Assembly (NCBI RefSeq): GCF_900109515.1
Contig: NZ_FOBD01000001.1
Coordinates: 558,001-622,000 of the forward strand
DNA length: 64,000 nt
DNA from: Paenibacillus sp. OK003
GTDB lineage: Bacteria > Bacillota > Bacilli > Paenibacillales > Paenibacillaceae
Direction: 5' to 3'
Below are positions 38,332 through 46,318 of this stretch, piece after piece (position 1 is the first letter of the stretch; the number at the start of each line of letters is the position of its first letter). The notes under the pieces are model-generated. The model worked only from the letters and a program-made list of their open reading frames with translations. It was not told the origin of the DNA and made no database searches. A program made the translations under genes and the position numbers.

Positions 38332-38518
38332 ACAGGCATTGTGGAAATAGGAATAGAAGTAATAGAATATCACTGACAGGTTACCCCTTTTAGTAGACAA
38401 GAGTATGAGCATCTGGGAAGATGAATTTATTTTTGTTGAACAGAGGGGTATTTTCATATCAATACATATGAAGCAGGAACACGTGAATCCAATATTCCAG
38501 AACAGGAAGGGGATTGTG

Positions 38519-39619
38519 ATGGACGGTCAGCTGGTATTGCGTCGAGTCCGTCTTACAAGTGGTGAAGAGGTGGATGTGGTTATCCATGAAGGCAGGATTG
38601 TGAAGGTCGCTCCTGGTGGAACGGAAACCGGAGATCGGATATGGGAATCGCCTGGAGCTTACATATCCAGCGGATGGATCGACATGCATGTGCATGCTTT
38701 TCCAGAGTTGGATCCTTACGGGGACGACATGGATGAAATCGGTGTAAAACAGGGCGTTACTACGATTGTGGACGCAGGCAGCTGCGGTGCTGATCGAATT
38801 GGCGATCTGGCGATAAGCGCTCATAAGGCGGCTACCCGGCTGTTTGCCTTTTTGAACATATCTCGCCTCGGCTTGCTGCGTATTGACGAATTGTCGAATC
38901 TGGACTGGATTGATCGGGACAAGGTGTTACAGGCTGCCCGGGCATATCCTGAGTTCATCGTGGGATTAAAAGCGAGAATCAGTGGAAGTGTGGTTGGCAA
39001 AAGCGGACTGCAGCCGCTGTATTTGGCAAGAGAGTTTTCGCAGGAAACAGGCCTGCCGCTTATGGTTCACATTGGATCAGCCCCACCGGATATTCGTGAG
39101 GTGATGCCGCTCATACAGGGTGGTGATGTGGTCACTCACTATTTGAATGGAAAAAGCAATAATCTGTTCGATGAAGGAGGCGCGCCGCTGGAAGTATTGA
39201 AGGATGCCATCAAGCGTGGTGTGCATTTGGATGTGGGACATGGGACAGCGAGTTTTTCATTTCAGGTTGCAGAAGCTGCCAAGATGCATGGCATTGACCC
39301 GGATACGATCAGTACGGATATTTACAGGGGCAATCGTCTGAACGGCCCGGTCTACAGCATGTCTAATCTGTTAAGCAAGTTTCTGGCCCTTGGCTACTCG
39401 TTGAGCGAGACGATAGATCGGGTGACCGTACGGGCAGCAGAGTGGCTGGGCAGACCGCAGCTGGGGAGAATTCAGGCAGGTGATGAAGCCAATTTAACTC
39501 TTTTTCAAGTGGTAGACAAGCCTGTAACGCTGGTGGACTCCGAGGGCGTAAACAAGATAGCCAGCCGTCAAATTGAAGTAAAAGGAGTGATTGTGGGTGA
39601 CCAATTCATTGAATGTTAA
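38519..39619 (+). CDS. Amidohydrolase/deacetylase-family metallohydrolase
   Basis: A 366-residue metal-dependent TIM-barrel hydrolase of the dihydroorotase/deacetylase type that accompanies DgaE/DgaF genes. Metal ligands are visible in WIDMHVHAFPE (HxH), KARISGSVVG (probably the carboxylated lysine), LMVHIGSAP, LDVGHGTASF and the final Asp region DTISTDIYRG. It would remove an acyl or carbamoyl group, or open a ring, before the ammonia-lyase step; the true substrate is unknown. ATG 38519 follows GGAAGGGG. Its end overlaps the start of the next gene by 23 bases. First gene of a four-gene operon. Confidence 0.85.
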   Translation: MDGQLVLRRVRLTSGEEVDVVIHEGRIVKVAPGGTETGDRIWESPGAYISSGWIDMHVHAFPELDPYGDDMDEIGVKQGVTTIVDAGSCGADRIGDLAISAHKAATRLFAFLNISRLGLLRIDELSNLDWIDRDKVLQAARAYPEFIVGLKARISGSVVGKSGLQPLYLAREFSQETGLPLMVHIGSAPPDIREVMPLIQGGDVVTHYLNGKSNNLFDEGGAPLEVLKDAIKRGVHLDVGHGTASFSFQVAEAAKMHGIDPDTISTDIYRGNRLNGPVYSMSNLLSKFLALGYSLSETIDRVTVRAAEWLGRPQLGRIQAGDEANLTLFQVVDKPVTLVDSEGVNKIASRQIEVKGVIVGDQFIEC

Positions 39620-40709
39620 ATATGGACTGAAACGTGTTATCAACGCCAGCGGCCGGATGAGTATTCTCGGCGTATCTGCACCGACGGACACAGTCATGGA
39701 TGCCATGAAGCAAGGCGGGCAGAGTTATGTGGAGATCGCAGACCTTGTAGACAAATCAGGGGACTATGTGTCCCGCCTAATCGGCGCCGAAGCGGCCGTT
39801 GTTGTCAATTCCGCATCAAGTGGCATTGCGCTCGCCGTAGCTGCCATGGTAACAAAGGGCAACCGCCTCGCAAGTTTGAAGCTGCATCAGGAATTCATTA
39901 CGAACAATGAAATTGTTATGCTGAAAGGCCACAATGTACAATACGGAGCTCCTGTGGAGACGATGGTTTACCTTGGTGGTGGGAAGCTGATCGAAGCTGG
40001 ATATGCCAATGAAGGTCGGGCGGAGCATATCTCGGATGCGGTTTCCGACAAAACAGCTGCGATCTTGTACGTCAAATCCCATCATGCGGTACAGAAAAAC
40101 ATGATTTCCATAGAGGAAGCCTGGCAGGTTGCCCAGAAGTGTGAGATACCGCTCATTGTCGATGCGGCTGCGGAAGAGGACCTGCACAAATATGTGAAGT
40201 ATTCGGATTTAGCCATATACAGCGGCTCCAAGGCCATTGAAGGCCCAACTTCCGGCATTGTGACAGGTAAACGAACCTATATCGAATGGTTGAAGGTCCA
40301 GCTTCACGGGATTGGGCGCAGCATGAAAGTTGGTAAAGAAACAACGTTTGGCCTGCTTCAGGCTTTGGATGAATATGCAGTCAAAGCGGACCATAGTGAG
40401 CAGGAAAAGGATTCCTTGCAGGCGCTAATGTCACTCAATCAGATAGCCGGGATTCAGGTATCGATCGTCCAGGACGAAGCGGGCCGGGCGATTTACAGAG
40501 GGCGCATTCAGGTCGACGAGGCGAAGGCGGGGATCAGTGCCAAACAGCTCAATGAGGAGCTGAGGGGCGGACCTATCGCCATTTATACACGTGATTATGG
40601 CGTAAGGCAAGGTTATTTCGATATTGATCCCCGTCCGCTGATGGGGGATGACATGCGAGTCATTGAAGATCGAATTCGACAATTGACAGGAGGAGAAGGA
40701 AATGTCTGA
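39597..40709 (+). CDS. dgaE: PLP-dependent D-glucosaminate-6-phosphate ammonia-lyase-like enzyme (DgaE)
   Basis: A 370-residue PLP enzyme of the SelA-like fold. VINASGRMSILGVSAP opens it; the PLP-binding lysine is K212 in IYSGSKAIEGPTSGI. In Salmonella DgaE removes ammonia from D-glucosaminate-6-phosphate to give 2-keto-3-deoxy-6-phosphogluconate. Start: GTG 39597, seven bases after AAAGGAGTG, is better than the TTG two codons earlier. Overlaps the preceding and following genes, so translation is tightly coupled. The Salmonella PTS genes dgaABCD are not present here, so the substrate may enter by another route. Confidence 0.85.
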   Translation: MTNSLNVKYGLKRVINASGRMSILGVSAPTDTVMDAMKQGGQSYVEIADLVDKSGDYVSRLIGAEAAVVVNSASSGIALAVAAMVTKGNRLASLKLHQEFITNNEIVMLKGHNVQYGAPVETMVYLGGGKLIEAGYANEGRAEHISDAVSDKTAAILYVKSHHAVQKNMISIEEAWQVAQKCEIPLIVDAAAEEDLHKYVKYSDLAIYSGSKAIEGPTSGIVTGKRTYIEWLKVQLHGIGRSMKVGKETTFGLLQALDEYAVKADHSEQEKDSLQALMSLNQIAGIQVSIVQDEAGRAIYRGRIQVDEAKAGISAKQLNEELRGGPIAIYTRDYGVRQGYFDIDPRPLMGDDMRVIEDRIRQLTGGEGNV

Positions 40710-41454
40710 GATTGCAAAACGATTTTATAACAATCGGGTGGCTTTGAATGTGCTCGCCAAGGACATTACGAATGCAAAAGAGGTTTTTGATGCGGCTGAG
40801 GGCCATGTTCTGGTCGGCGTTCTTTCCAAGGATTATGCCACTGTGGCTGAAGCGGTGGAAGCGATGGAAGCCTATGGGCGGGAAATTGACAATGCCGTTT
40901 CAATTGGACTAGGTGCCGGAGACAATCGACAGGCTGCTGTCGTCGCCGAAATCGTAAAGCATTTTCAGGGCAGTCATATCAATCAGGTATTTCCAGCAGT
41001 TGGCGCTACCCGAGCGAATCTCGGGGACCGGGACAGCTGGATTAACAGCCTCGTCTCCCCGACGGGTCAGCCGGGCTTTGTCAATATTTCGACGGGTCCA
41101 GTGAGCGCTGCCCAATCCGAGCTTGCCGTGGTGCCTGTACACGCGGCCATTGCATTGGTACGGGATATGGGTGGCAATGCACTGAAGTATTTCCCGATGC
41201 AGGGGCTAAAAAGGGAAGATGAACTGCGAGCGGTAGCGAAAGCGTGTGCAGAAGCGGACTTTGCGTTGGAGCCTACCGGTGGCATCGATATGGATAATTT
41301 TGAAGCCATTCTCGAAATCGCACTGGAGGCGGGGGTTCCGCAGGTTATTCCACATGTGTATTCCTCCATTATTGATCAGGAGGGTCTGACCATTGTAAGT
41401 GATGTGCAGTCGTTATATGCATCAATGAAGTCGCTGGCGAAGAAGTATGGTTAA
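40702..41454 (+). CDS. dgaF: KDPG-type aldolase (DgaF)
   Basis: A 250-residue aldolase of the DgaF family, a TIM barrel that splits 2-keto-3-deoxy-6-phosphogluconate to pyruvate and glyceraldehyde-3-phosphate. Characteristic segments are ALNVLAKDITNAKEVF, VSIGLGAGDNRQ, INQVFPAVGATRA, NALKYFPMQGL (with the probable Schiff-base lysine) and EPTGGID. It overlaps dgaE by 8 bases and the sugar kinase by 8 bases. AGGAGGAGAAGG precedes its ATG. Together with DgaE it gives a route from an amino sugar acid to central metabolism. Confidence 0.88.
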   Translation: MSEIAKRFYNNRVALNVLAKDITNAKEVFDAAEGHVLVGVLSKDYATVAEAVEAMEAYGREIDNAVSIGLGAGDNRQAAVVAEIVKHFQGSHINQVFPAVGATRANLGDRDSWINSLVSPTGQPGFVNISTGPVSAAQSELAVVPVHAAIALVRDMGGNALKYFPMQGLKREDELRAVAKACAEADFALEPTGGIDMDNFEAILEIALEAGVPQVIPHVYSSIIDQEGLTIVSDVQSLYASMKSLAKKYG

Positions 41455-42463
41455 ACGCGTAGGGGCTTTTGGCGAAGTCATGATGCGACTTGAAGTTCCG
41501 GGACATGATCTGTTGATTCAGAGTAATCGGCTAAAATACTCCTTTTCGGGCAGTGGGGTCAATGTAGTATCGGCGATGACACGTTACGGATATGCAGGCC
41601 TGCTGGTGTCGAGGCTTCCGGTCAATCCGTTGGGTGATGCCGCCGAATCCTATTTGCGCGGATTGGGCCTGAGCACCGAATATGTGCGTCGCGGAGGGCA
41701 GTATATCGGGATGTACTTTCTGGAGAATGGTTATGGGGCCAGACCTGGACGGGTGACTTACTCTAACCGGATGGAGAGCAGCTTTAATATTGCGCCTGAA
41801 GGCACGTATCCCTTTGCGACAGTTGCATCAGGCATGGACGCTATTCATTTCTGCGGAATCACGCTGGCGATGAATGATTCGGTGAGACTGACGATGAAAC
41901 AATTGGCACAGGCGGTCAAAGAACAAGGCGGCACAGTTGTTTTTGATTGTAATTATCGTCCTGCTTTATGGGGGGATCAGGGTTATGCCACGGCGAAGCC
42001 GCATTATGAGGAAATGTTGCATTTGTCAGATATCGTCCTGATGAATGAGCGGGATGCTCTTCATATTCTGGGGTTAAATACGGACAAAGTACAAAGGGAA
42101 GAGCAACTGACTGAGCTCATTCCCCTGGTTGCTGAACGGTATGGCGTGCGTACCCTTGCCGGAACGCATCGTACCATATACAGCGATAACCGACACTGCC
42201 TACAGGGCTATATGTTCAAGGAAGGGGTGTTCGCTTATTCCGAGCCGCTGACCTTTTCTGTTTATGACCGGATCGGCGCGGGCGATGCGTTTGCGAGCGG
42301 CATCATGTATGGTGAACTGGAGGGGTGGATGCCAGCGGAGACAATCTCTTTTGCTGCGACAGCCGGAATGCTGGCGCATACCGTAGCAGGTGATACACCA
42401 ATGGCTTCCACTGGAGACATCATCCAGGCGAGGAACAGCACCGTGCGTGATGTAACAAGGTAA
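41447..42463 (+). CDS. PfkB-family sugar kinase, KdgK-like
   Basis: A 338-residue ribokinase-fold kinase, probably phosphorylating 2-keto-3-deoxygluconate or the related amino sugar acid. GEVMMRLEVPG and SGSGVNVVSAMTRYG form the substrate side, FDCNYRPALW is typical for KdgK, and the catalytic DRIGAGDAFASG lies near residue 277. It overlaps dgaF and ends the operon. If the earlier genes act on phosphorylated sugar acids, a kinase at the end would supply phosphate when the substrate enters unphosphorylated, which fits the missing PTS. Confidence 0.88.
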   Translation: MVKRVGAFGEVMMRLEVPGHDLLIQSNRLKYSFSGSGVNVVSAMTRYGYAGLLVSRLPVNPLGDAAESYLRGLGLSTEYVRRGGQYIGMYFLENGYGARPGRVTYSNRMESSFNIAPEGTYPFATVASGMDAIHFCGITLAMNDSVRLTMKQLAQAVKEQGGTVVFDCNYRPALWGDQGYATAKPHYEEMLHLSDIVLMNERDALHILGLNTDKVQREEQLTELIPLVAERYGVRTLAGTHRTIYSDNRHCLQGYMFKEGVFAYSEPLTFSVYDRIGAGDAFASGIMYGELEGWMPAETISFAATAGMLAHTVAGDTPMASTGDIIQARNSTVRDVTR

Positions 42464-42666
42464 TATTTTAGTGGAGAATGCCTGGAACGTAGAGCGATAG
42501 ATGCTGATCTTCTTCTCTATTAAGATTGTCTCGGTATCGTGTGGCACGAAAACTTTTGTTACAATAGTGTAGCGAACGATGAAAGGCTGGAAAGGCCGTT
42601 TTGCTTCGGTATTTGGATGACATCGTTACTATACATATCTGTTACAAGGGAAGAAGGGATCTGCTC

Positions 42667-43338
42667 ATGTCGTCACAATCATCATCCTATGAAGGGCAAA
42701 AGGCTGTTTTTCTGGGAGACAGCATAACTTTCGGATATGGACTCCAGGAAGGGGAATATCCGTATCCGGAGCTGGTTTGCAGCGCATTGGGATTTCAATC
42801 CCATGAGAATCATGGCATTTCCGGAAGCAGTGTGGCGGACGGAGGGTTTGAACCGATGTGTAATCGCATTGGGCAGATGCACGCGGAAGCGGATGTTATC
42901 TTTTTCATGGGCGGAAGAAATGACTTCTCCAGTGGTATGACGGCATTTGGCGATATCAGTACTTCGCCCAATTCGAAGGATACCTTTTATGGGGCGCTTA
43001 AACATATAGCAGAAGAGTTGATCCAGCGCTATCCAACCAAGCTGATCGTGTTTCTTACTCCGCCCCATGGATCAAGTGAAGCTGTCCCAGAAGACCTGCC
43101 CAATACGGTAACCAGACGGATATATAGTGACTATGTCGCTGCGATTAGAGAGGTGGCGTCGCTGTACTCCATGCCGGTCTGTGATCTGTGGAATATTGCA
43201 GGAATCCAGCCATTGCTGCCTGTGCACAAAGATTTATACTTTACAGGTGATAACGGTGTACCTGATGGGCTCCATCCCAACCAGGCCGGACATGAAAGAA
43301 TTGCCTCCAGAATTGTAGGCTTTTTAAATACGTTGTGA
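42667..43338 (+). CDS. SGNH/GDSL-family hydrolase
   Basis: A 223-residue esterase-type hydrolase. Block I is FLGDSITFGYGLQ (nucleophile Ser near residue 17), block III is FFMGGRNDF, and block V is DGLHPNQAGH with the catalytic Asp and His. No signal peptide is visible, so it probably acts inside the cell, perhaps as a carbohydrate or lipid esterase. Start: ATG 42667 follows GAAGGG; longer open frames have no site. It follows the dga-like operon by 200 bases; linkage to it is uncertain. Confidence 0.87.
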   Translation: MSSQSSSYEGQKAVFLGDSITFGYGLQEGEYPYPELVCSALGFQSHENHGISGSSVADGGFEPMCNRIGQMHAEADVIFFMGGRNDFSSGMTAFGDISTSPNSKDTFYGALKHIAEELIQRYPTKLIVFLTPPHGSSEAVPEDLPNTVTRRIYSDYVAAIREVASLYSMPVCDLWNIAGIQPLLPVHKDLYFTGDNGVPDGLHPNQAGHERIASRIVGFLNTL

Positions 43339-43385
43339 TACCTTGTGAATTAGTGTGAGGAAAAGAGAAATAGAGTGAGTGAATT

Positions 43386-43438
43386 GGGACCTGCGGGTAG
43401 GCACTTTCATCATAAGTGTCACTTAGTGCAGGTCCTTT
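43386..43438 (+). terminator. Terminator after the SGNH hydrolase
   Basis: GGACCTGC and GCAGGTCC with inner GGCACTT/AAGTGTC form a hairpin followed by TTTGTG; the T-run is short. The 43440-43600 segment beyond it is AT-rich and holds presumably the next promoter. Confidence 0.6.
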
Positions 43439-43622
43439 GTGTTATAGAGATTCAGGATATGTTCTAAAAATTTGATATTAAAACGAATATGGTAAATATT
43501 ACATTGTAAATTCATGAGATTTCCGGTATTTTTATTAACGGCAAACTTTTCTTTTGTGAAATAGAAGTAGATTGTCTTAGCAGGTAGCAATTGAAATGAA
43601 GAAGAAAGGAGGAAGAAATATT

Positions 43623-43883
43623 ATGTCAGAAGTTGCTAGTCAAAGAGTACATAAGCCAGGACCACAGCCAGTAAGTTTCGGTAGTTGGATGCTCACGTTG
43701 TTCCTTATGATGATTCCGCTTGTAAACATTATTATGTTGTTTGTATGGGCATTTGGAGATTCCAATCCTTCGAAAGCCAATTATGCCAAAGCATCGTTGC
43801 TGTGGGCAGCGATTGGAATTGTAATATGGATACTTCTCGTTGTTCTGGGTGTTTCAGCAGCGTTCTACGATTCGAATTATTAG
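43623..43883 (+). CDS. Small membrane protein
   Basis: An 86-residue protein with two transmembrane helices: FGSWMLTLFLMMIPLVNIIMLFVWAFG and KASLLWAAIGIVIWILLVVLGVS, joined by a loop DSNPSKANYAK. This pattern of a WAF loop followed by N-Y-A-K-A-S is common in small membrane proteins of Firmicutes and Clostridia without known function. ATG 43623 follows GGAGGAAG; an upstream ATG at 43596 lacks a site. A good terminator follows. Confidence 0.8.
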   Translation: MSEVASQRVHKPGPQPVSFGSWMLTLFLMMIPLVNIIMLFVWAFGDSNPSKANYAKASLLWAAIGIVIWILLVVLGVSAAFYDSNY

Positions 43884-43925
43884 TTTTCAAGAAGACTTAG
43901 CAAATAGTGTATAGTAATAATACCC

Positions 43926-43958
43926 CAAAAAAGCGCCGACAATATTGTCGGCGTTTTT
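43926..43958. terminator. Bidirectional terminator
   Basis: GCCGACAATATTGTCGGC is a perfect 18-base palindrome with A and T runs on its sides; it serves the small membrane protein gene and the convergent symporter gene. Confidence 0.9.
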
Positions 43959-43972
43959 GATTTTATTTTGTA

Positions 43973-44947
43973 CTAGGCTGCAGACGTCTTATCAGCATTG
44001 TGAAGTGTCTGCGAGCGGCGTCCAAGCAGATATCCTGCAAGCGAGGCCAACATCTGCTGAAATACCATGCCGAGCACAACCGGGACGGCTACTGGTGGAG
44101 GGAAATACGATACGGCAAGTACCGCTCCTGAACTAATATTGCGCATGCCTCCGTTGAACACAAGTGCGACCTGATCGGCTTCATTCCAACCGAGTAATCG
44201 GGCAACGAAGTAACTCAGAGCATAGCCAAATGAGGCCAGAAAAATAATGATCGCTGCCAGACCAGCGAGCTGCCAGTTAAAGTCAGACAAATAGGGAGCA
44301 ACAACAGAGCCATTAATCGCAACAACCGCTGCCATGAACAATTTGGAGAACGGATTCAGTCTGGGCCCCCAGACGGGGACAATGGCCCCTTTGGTCCATT
44401 CATTCAAAAGCATCCCAAGCAAGGAAGGGACAACGATCATCCAGAACAAACTGCTCATCATGGCTGCTATATCCAGCGATACGCTAGTGCCGATCAGCAA
44501 GGATAACACGCCAGGTACAACAAAAGGAGCAAGTATGGTGTCAATCAGGATGATCGACAGCGTCAGAGCGATATTGCCCCGATAGATGCTAACCCAGATA
44601 AAGCTGCTCACACCAGTCGGAATAAGGGCAGCCAGCACAAGGCCAGTTATCGTGTAGGCATCCGTTGGGAAAACGAGATGACCCATGCCCAGTGCAATGA
44701 GAGGCATCGCCAGATGCAAAATAAACAGACAAACAAACAGTGGAAAAGGCTTCTTCAGCACGTTCACAAAATCCCGTATCCCGAGACTGATGCTTCCCGC
44801 AAACGTCATGAATGCAAAAAGCCATGGCGACAAAAAGGTATAAGAAGAAAGAAGACTCCCGCAAAGAACGCCAATAATAATACTGATTGGAGTAATCAGT
44901 GGCATGATGCGGTTCAAGCGTACATTCAAGGCCTGAAGCATATTCAT
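43973..44947 (-). CDS. Bile acid:sodium symporter-family (BASS/SBF) transporter
   Basis: A 324-residue membrane protein with about nine or ten helices. The motifs AALIPTGVSSFIWVSIYRGN and VFNGGMRNISSGAVLA are the two crossover helix regions that bind sodium and substrate in this family. Bacterial members such as Bacillus YocS transport pantoate, bile acids or other organic anions; the substrate here is not known. AAAGGGATG precedes the ATG. Monocistronic and divergent from the lipoprotein gene. Confidence 0.88.
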   Translation of the reverse strand: MNMLQALNVRLNRIMPLITPISIIIGVLCGSLLSSYTFLSPWLFAFMTFAGSISLGIRDFVNVLKKPFPLFVCLFILHLAMPLIALGMGHLVFPTDAYTITGLVLAALIPTGVSSFIWVSIYRGNIALTLSIILIDTILAPFVVPGVLSLLIGTSVSLDIAAMMSSLFWMIVVPSLLGMLLNEWTKGAIVPVWGPRLNPFSKLFMAAVVAINGSVVAPYLSDFNWQLAGLAAIIIFLASFGYALSYFVARLLGWNEADQVALVFNGGMRNISSGAVLAVSYFPPPVAVPVVLGMVFQQMLASLAGYLLGRRSQTLHNADKTSAA

Positions 44948-45083
44948 GACATCCCTTTACCGTATGATTCCTTTATTATACATGTTAATAACGCTGAATG
45001 TAGACCCATTTGCAATGAAGTATACGGAGCAGTTATCATCAATCTGGAAGAAACACTTTCAAGTTGAAGAAGGGGAGAGGGTC

Positions 45084-45560
45084 ATGATTAAACGGAAAAG
45101 AAAGCACACAATGATGATGGCAGGCCTCATTGCGTCAAGTATTCTTGTGATATCGGCCTGTTCCGTTGTGGAACAAGCGAATCAAAGTTTGAATTACGTT
45201 AGCGGGGCTACTGATTATATAGAGCAAGTATCGAACGCTGGAGCAGATCTGCAAGAACTCGCATCTGGAGCGGTGAGTAACCCGGAAATAACAACCCAGG
45301 TACAGGAGAAAATTGATCAGATTCAGGCGGAAGCCAGCGAATTTTCTCAGCTGACAGCACCAGCTATAGGGGAAAGCATTCATGAAAATCTGGTCAGTTA
45401 CAACAATCAATTAACCGAAGTTGTGGATCAATTTGAGAACACGCTTGCAGAGCAAGGTTTTACGGCAGAAAACTGGGAGAAGACAGGGATTCCCGAATTG
45501 ATCACCAATATTAATGGTTTGAAAGATCCGTTAAGCGGTCTTGGAATCGAGGCCAATTAA
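45084..45560 (+). CDS. Lipoprotein of the DUF6376-like type
   Basis: A 158-residue exported lipoprotein. The N-terminal MIKRKRKHTMMMAGLIASSI leads to the lipobox VISAC, so Cys 25 should be lipidated and the protein anchored on the outer face of the membrane. The rest is a helical, acidic, Gln/Glu-rich domain with NQSLNYVSGATDYIEQVS. Similar small lipoproteins are common in Bacillus and Paenibacillus; the function is unknown. ATG 45084 follows AAGGGGAGAGG; the frame is open from 44946 without a site. Confidence 0.82.
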   Translation: MIKRKRKHTMMMAGLIASSILVISACSVVEQANQSLNYVSGATDYIEQVSNAGADLQELASGAVSNPEITTQVQEKIDQIQAEASEFSQLTAPAIGESIHENLVSYNNQLTEVVDQFENTLAEQGFTAENWEKTGIPELITNINGLKDPLSGLGIEAN

Positions 45561-45605
45561 GATTTAAACCAGGAAATGCCTTGAGTATAAAGCGGCTTCA
45601 TGCCC

Positions 45606-45666
45606 AAAAAGGACGGTATACCGGAGTGATTTTGATCACTTGCGGATATCGTCCTTTTTATTTTTC
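45606..45666. terminator. Bidirectional terminator
   Basis: AAAAAGGACG pairs with CGTCCTTTTT; AGTGAT/ATCACT forms the inner stem. It lies between the lipoprotein gene and the convergent marR-type gene. Confidence 0.85.
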
Positions 45667-45671
45667 TAATA

Positions 45672-46166
45672 TTAAGATGTTGATTTGCCACGGATTTTGG
45701 AGCTTAGATCCTCAATCTGCTCATCCAGAACATTTCCAGCTTTACTCAGAAAGCCTGTAATAAGCTCCAGCTCTTCCTCTGTGTAAGTGGATGCCAGATT
45801 AACCATAGCCGCATGAAGGGTGAGGTATGTGCTGCTGACTTCTTCCTTGTTTTCGTACAAAGGCACAATGATGACTTTACGGCGGTCATTGGGGTCATTT
45901 TCCCGGCGCACAAAGCCGTTCTTCTCAAGCCTGTCAATTAATGTTGTGACACTTCCTGTCGCCAGACCGGTAAGTTTTGACAGCTCACCTGCAGTGATTG
46001 GACCTTTCTCACGCAGGATATCCACGGAAATGAAATCGTTATTGTACAAGCCCAAAGAGGCAGCCACATGCTGCTGATATAACACGGTTCGGGTACCCAG
46101 GCTCCGCATTCGCAACGTAAAATTCTCCTGTAATTCGGTAGGTTGTTGTTGTTGATCTCTTGACAA
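45672..46166 (-). CDS. MarR-family transcriptional regulator
   Basis: A 164-residue dimeric winged-helix regulator. FISVDILREKGPITAGELSK leads to the recognition helix TGLATGSVTTLIDRLEKNGF, and the wing is RRENDPNDRRKVIIVPL. It is divergent from a UvrA-like and MFS gene pair, the usual setting for a repressor released by the toxic compound that the target genes handle. The intergenic region contains a matching inverted repeat. GAGGAGGGT precedes the start codon. Confidence 0.9.
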   Translation of the reverse strand: MSRDQQQQPTELQENFTLRMRSLGTRTVLYQQHVAASLGLYNNDFISVDILREKGPITAGELSKLTGLATGSVTTLIDRLEKNGFVRRENDPNDRRKVIIVPLYENKEEVSSTYLTLHAAMVNLASTYTEEELELITGFLSKAGNVLDEQIEDLSSKIRGKSTS

Positions 46167-46195
46167 AAGATAACCCTCCTCTTAAGATGACATAT

Positions 46196-46212
46196 ATCTT
46201 GATTATCGAGAT
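46196..46212. promoter_or_regulatory. Imperfect palindrome, candidate MarR operator
   Basis: ATCTTGATTATCGAGAT pairs with its reverse complement in 14 of 17 positions. A related half site, TTACGAGATAATA, follows at 46220-46232. Both lie between the marR-type gene and the UvrA-like gene, where a MarR dimer would control both directions. Confidence 0.55.
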
Positions 46213-46318
46213 ATTAGATTTACGAGATAATAAATGTTGGAGAAGCTAGATTGACGAATGAATAATTTCAACTTATTTTAACGAACTCTGTACTTATTTG
46301 CAAAGGGGACGATCGGTT

